Assembly: GCA_913046175.1 (NCBI GenBank)
Contig: CAJWSN010000062.1
Coordinates: 1-7,746, forward strand
DNA: 7,746 bases
Direction of reading: 5' to 3'
From: an uncultured Opitutia bacterium
GTDB taxonomy: Bacteria > Verrucomicrobiota > Verrucomicrobiia > Opitutales > JABJCN01
Position 1 is the stretch's first letter, and every line of letters starts with the position of its first letter. Of the stretch, positions 5,557-7,746 are shown in pieces. The position numbers and the translations under genes were made by a program. Under the pieces are notes generated by a model that was not told the DNA's origin, did no database searches, and saw only the letters and a program-made list of their open reading frames with translations.

Positions 5557-5931
5557 CTACGCCATTGGTTTCGCGGGTTTTCCCTCTCCAGTGATGATTG
5601 GTGGTTCCATGGATCGGGTCTCTCGAAAGTGTCGGGCAGTGGTGACTTGAGCCCAGATCCAGGAGATCTTGAACAGGATGATTCCGATGAGCAAGGCCAC
5701 CAGTGGCGCCGTCAATTGACTCCATGAAACGTCATTTATGGAGGTGTCAGAAAACACGGCCAGCATTTCTCCATAGAGGGCAACCAAGGACCAGAACAGC
5801 AACCCGGTTGCCACAAAGGATATCAGGGTCTGAATCAATCCGCTTGCATGCTTTCGAATCAGCAGGGACCCGAGTCCCGGCAGGACGAGGTTCAATGTCA
5901 GGCAGGCCACAGACTTTCCTTGTGCCGCCAT
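5557..5931 (-). CDS. Small multi-pass membrane protein, unknown function
   Basis: This is a 124-aa membrane protein if started at the ATG at 5931. The N-terminal hydrophobic segment LTLNLVLPGLGSLLIRKHASG (11-31) has a Pro-Gly-Leu-Gly turn then basic residues. Helices follow at ~33-58 (IQTLISFVATGLLFWSLVALYGEML) and ~75-98 (APLVALLIGIILFKISWIWAQVT). The tail is short, polar and Pro-rich (RSMEPPIITGEGKPAKPMA). The pattern resembles small TM2-like proteins of PVC bacteria, but I cannot name a family. The ATG lies seven bases after the stop of the GYF_2 protein gene, so the two form an operon. An in-frame TTG at 5955 has a better-placed GAGGA upstream and would overlap that gene by 17 bases, adding eight residues, so the start is uncertain. 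Confidence 0.72.
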   Translation of the reverse strand: MAAQGKSVACLTLNLVLPGLGSLLIRKHASGLIQTLISFVATGLLFWSLVALYGEMLAVFSDTSINDVSWSQLTAPLVALLIGIILFKISWIWAQVTTARHFRETRSMEPPIITGEGKPAKPMA

Positions 5932-5938
5932 GGGTCGG

Positions 5939-6907
5939 TTATTCCGCGTTCCCAAAGAGATCCTCGTAGGCGACGATCATGATGGCATAGAACCAAACCA
6001 TGGTAAAAATAATTCCAATGCACAAGATGATGAGCCCCAGGCAAGCCACGAGACCTGCGAGAAAAAAGAGCACCCCAACTTCGAGCCAGCGTTTCTTGCA
6101 GACAACGAAGGAAAGCTTGACGGCATCCCAGGGACCGAGGCGGTATTCCATCACGATCGGGTATGCGAAAAACGTCATGAAACTCAGGAAAAAGAGGGGG
6201 ATCATGAAAACACAAAAGGCCACGATAAAAAGGATCACCATCAATGTCTCCCCTCCATCCTGCAGTTCACTTGCCACCCCGGTTATTATTCCAAAAATAA
6301 AGACCATCCCGCCTGGGATCATGCAGGCCAATGTGAGCCCTATGACGATGAGGGTGACAAGTAAAAGGCCGGCAAAGGAATGCCTGAAACCTGAAAAGAG
6401 ATCATCGAGGGAGGTTTCCTGGTCTCGAAGAACCATCAGGTAAATCCAGTAAAGACCACCCAGCAGGGGACCCTGGATAATAAAACCCAGATATACCATG
6501 TTTGCCGCTCCTAGCATGAGCATCATGACAAGGCTTGCTCCGAGGAGCAGGCCAAATCGTTTCCCGGCAAGGTCCCATCCGCGACTGCAGCAGGCACCAA
6601 TGGAAAAATTTACATCACGGGCCAGCAATTGATCCCGCAGTTCCTCGTAGCTCCACTTTCTGCCAGGGTCCTCGATTTTTTGGGGTGGGGGTCCGGATGC
6701 CGGCGGTTCTGCTGACACAAGCTTTTCCGACTTGCTGAAGCAGTCCTTGAATTCCTCAAACTCCTCCAGGTTCCTCCATTCACTCTCCCCCTCGCGGCGG
6801 CATTGTGTTTTCTCATAGGCCCGGCTGAGCCGAATCCATTCCCTCATCTTCTTCTCATCGACGGGGCCATACTCCTCCTTGTCTGCACCTATGATCTTGT
6901 ATTGCAT
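5939..6907 (-). CDS. GYF_2 (DUF4339) domain protein with C-terminal multi-pass membrane domain
   Basis: This 322-aa protein has an N-terminal GYF_2/DUF4339 domain (~1-55). Its marks are YKIIGADKEEYGPVDEKKMREWI (3-25), the YGPV core, and RREGESEWRNLEEFEEF (37-53). A Pro-rich linker spans ~60-80. The membrane part starts with SIGACCSRGWDLAGKRF (102-118) and has about six helices: ~119-145, 147-160, 179-205, 221-248, 275-299 and 300-313. It closes with YEDLFG (314-319). GPLLGGLYWIYL (146-157) and the conserved C-terminal YEDLFG are typical of the BPSS1780/DUF975-like membrane module often seen in Verrucomicrobiota. The role is unknown; GYF_2 is presumed to bind peptides and would face the cytoplasm. 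The ATG at 6907 is preferred over an in-frame TTG at 6958 because the domain begins there. It is probably co-transcribed with the small membrane protein gene that follows. Confidence 0.85.
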   Translation of the reverse strand: MQYKIIGADKEEYGPVDEKKMREWIRLSRAYEKTQCRREGESEWRNLEEFEEFKDCFSKSEKLVSAEPPASGPPPQKIEDPGRKWSYEELRDQLLARDVNFSIGACCSRGWDLAGKRFGLLLGASLVMMLMLGAANMVYLGFIIQGPLLGGLYWIYLMVLRDQETSLDDLFSGFRHSFAGLLLVTLIVIGLTLACMIPGGMVFIFGIITGVASELQDGGETLMVILFIVAFCVFMIPLFFLSFMTFFAYPIVMEYRLGPWDAVKLSFVVCKKRWLEVGVLFFLAGLVACLGLIILCIGIIFTMVWFYAIMIVAYEDLFGNAE

Positions 6908-7057
6908 GATAATTGGAATGTTTCCTTGAGGGTGAGGGGGGCGTGAATCAGTGTCCAACCTAAAGAGTGGCGGGTGGATTCTTGACCCAGGTCATGGGAT
7001 TCTTTTTTCTTGGAGACAACATTGCATTTTTTGTCATTCATAAGCCCCTCTTTACCC

Positions 7058-7594
7058 ATGAATCAAATCAATGCCTGTTTCATTGGTGGTCTGCTGTTCC
7101 TCCAGCTGGCGGGGCACGCTGCCTCGCCAAACGACCAGATTGTCAAGTTCTGCAGGGATAACATCGGCAAACAGGTCGGCAATGGTCAATGCACCGAAGT
7201 GGCGCGGTATGCGCTCAAGTCTGCTGGTGCCAAGTCTCGGCAGAAAAATCCGGATTTTCCAGCCAAGGGTGATTATGTCTGGGGCAAATCCATCGCCTGC
7301 CTGGAAACAACCGGGCGCGGATTAAAGGAAACGGGAAACCGAAGAGATATTCAACCGGGGGACATCATCCAGTTTCGCGATGTCAGGATTAAGGGCAGAA
7401 AGCCCGGCGGTCGTGGCTATTACACGAAGAGCTTCAAGCATCATACCGCAGTCGTGTCCGAGGTCGAGAACCGTGGACGGGTCGTCAAGGTTTATCATCA
7501 AAACACCGGCGGACGGAAGCTCGTCGTGGAACACTCCCTCAACCTCGATGACCTGAAGGCCGGCTGGATGCGTTTTTATCGCGCATTGGAGTAG
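7058..7594 (+). CDS. Secreted cysteine-protease-fold (CHAP/NlpC-like, BBC1/AIM3-type) protein
   Basis: This is a 178-aa protein with a signal peptide (1 to ~22, cleavage after HAA). The mature part has the marks of a papain-like or CHAP fold. VGNGQCTEVARYAL (40-53) holds the likely nucleophile Cys45. YVWGK (73-77) and QPGDIIQFRDVRIKG (99-113) follow. FKHHTAVVSEV (126-136) holds His128/His129, and YHQN (146-149) offers a third polar residue. SLNLDDLKAGWMRFYR (160-175) closes the domain. From memory, this order, especially the PGDIIQF, HHTAVV, HQN and LNLxDLKxG elements, matches the C-terminal cysteine-proteinase-fold domain of fungal BBC1/AIM3. Peptidase or amidase activity in the envelope is possible but unproven. 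The start is the ATG directly before the signal peptide; an in-frame TTG at 7010 is rejected. It is divergent from the GYF_2 gene across 150 bases and converges on a tRNA gene. Confidence 0.82.
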   Translation: MNQINACFIGGLLFLQLAGHAASPNDQIVKFCRDNIGKQVGNGQCTEVARYALKSAGAKSRQKNPDFPAKGDYVWGKSIACLETTGRGLKETGNRRDIQPGDIIQFRDVRIKGRKPGGRGYYTKSFKHHTAVVSEVENRGRVVKVYHQNTGGRKLVVEHSLNLDDLKAGWMRFYRALE

Positions 7595-7610
7595 CCAAGG
7601 CTATCCTTGG
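7595..7610. terminator. Short hairpin between the secreted protein gene and tRNA-Gly
   Basis: CCAAGG (7595-7600) and CCTTGG (7605-7610) form a perfect 6-bp stem with a CTAT loop. It starts at the base after the TAG stop and ends two bases from the tRNA CCA end on the other strand. It could serve both convergent transcripts, but neither strand has a T-run, so termination is only suggested. Confidence 0.35.
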
Positions 7611-7612
7611 AG

Positions 7613-7686
7613 TGGTGCGGGCACCCGGGATCGAACCGGGGATTCAAGCTTGGGAAGCTCACGTTTTACCACTAAACTATGCCCGC
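7613..7686 (-). tRNA. tRNA-Gly(CCC) with encoded CCA
   Basis: The minus strand folds as a full cloverleaf of 74 nt including CCA. The acceptor stem is GCGGGCA/TGCCCGC with discriminator A and an encoded CCA (7615-7613). The D arm is GTTT-AGTGGTA-AAAC. The anticodon stem TGAGC/GCTTG has two wobble pairs at its base and the loop TTCCCAA. The variable loop is four bases (AATC), and the T arm is CCCGG-TTCGATC-CCGGG. The anticodon CCC lies at 7654-7652 and reads GGG glycine codons. It would complement more common Gly isoacceptors elsewhere. No promoter is evident in the 60 bases upstream, so it may be co-transcribed with something beyond the window. Confidence 0.96.
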
Positions 7687-7729
7687 AGGATGGCGGTTTC
7701 AAACAGGGTGGGACAGGAAAGCAGGTGCA

Positions 7730-7746
7730 GGGGTGTTGTCCACCCC
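7730..7746. repeat. Inverted repeat at the right window edge
   Basis: GGGGTG (7730-7735) and CACCCC (7741-7746) form a 6-bp stem with a TTGTC loop. It ends exactly at the window boundary, so whether it continues, for example into a T-run that would make it a terminator for an unseen gene, cannot be told. Confidence 0.3.

Noticed and set aside
5324..5650. Plus-strand frame continuing the small two-TM protein by a frameshift
   Set aside because: Its translation has a hydrophobic stretch, but it crosses the strong hairpin and runs antisense into the convergent membrane protein gene. The 60-residue frame has its own clean stop.
5930..6443. Plus-strand frames opposite the GYF_2 membrane protein gene
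   Set aside because: They are Lys/His-rich shadow frames produced by hydrophobic codons on the other strand, with no recognisable family.
7616..7686. tRNA gene as an integration (att) site
   Set aside because: No integrase and no second copy of the tRNA 3' end are visible in the window.
1..7746. CRISPR array, insertion sequence or defence island
   Set aside because: No regular spaced repeats, transposase, terminal inverted repeats or known defence gene families were seen; most of the content is housekeeping or envelope-associated.

Overview
The window looks like part of a Gram-negative bacterial chromosome, most likely Verrucomicrobiota (PVC group). The reasons are a lipid A gene (lpxB), a GYF_2/DUF4339 domain fused to a multi-pass membrane region, a secreted DUF1028 protein, small Pro-rich or membrane proteins of unknown function, and weak or absent Shine-Dalgarno sequences at many starts. 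The phylum call is inference. The main body is around 50-55% GC. The first ~250 bases are about 70% GC and look foreign to the rest.

Left to right: (1) At the left edge, on the minus strand, lies an internal piece of a WecB-type UDP-GlcNAc 2-epimerase. It starts a few codons after the stop of a DtxR/MntR-family metalloregulator and in the same frame, and lacks the N-terminal ~90 residues of the family. A recombination junction or an assembly chimera is the likeliest explanation. (2) The metalloregulator gene (minus) is divergent from lpxB (plus), across a short gap with several dyads. (3) lpxB converges on, and overlaps by four bases (TTAA), a minus-strand two-gene unit. That unit is a one-pass membrane protein with a long Pro-rich linker, followed through an ATGA overlap by a secreted DUF1028 (Ntn-hydrolase fold) protein. 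(4) Bases 3657-3991 hold regulatory sequence and a possible frameshifted small gene, then an exported nucleoredoxin/TlpA-like thioredoxin (plus). (5) A TK1-type thymidine kinase (minus) is followed by a 60-residue two-TM protein (plus) and a strong hairpin. (6) A minus-strand operon encodes a GYF_2-plus-membrane-domain protein and a small membrane protein. (7) A plus-strand secreted papain/CHAP-like protein resembles the C-terminal domain of fungal BBC1/AIM3. It converges on a minus-strand tRNA-Gly(CCC) with an encoded CCA end.

The genes do not form one pathway. Housekeeping functions (lipid A synthesis, thymidine salvage, tRNA-Gly, metal homeostasis) alternate with poorly characterised envelope or exported proteins: Pro-rich membrane protein, DUF1028, thioredoxin, GYF_2 membrane protein and cysteine-protease-fold protein. 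No CRISPR array, insertion sequence, integrase or recognisable defence system is visible. The most notable points are the composition break at the left edge, the DUF1028 protein whose predicted signal cleavage exposes an N-terminal Thr, and the bacterial BBC1/AIM3-like protein.
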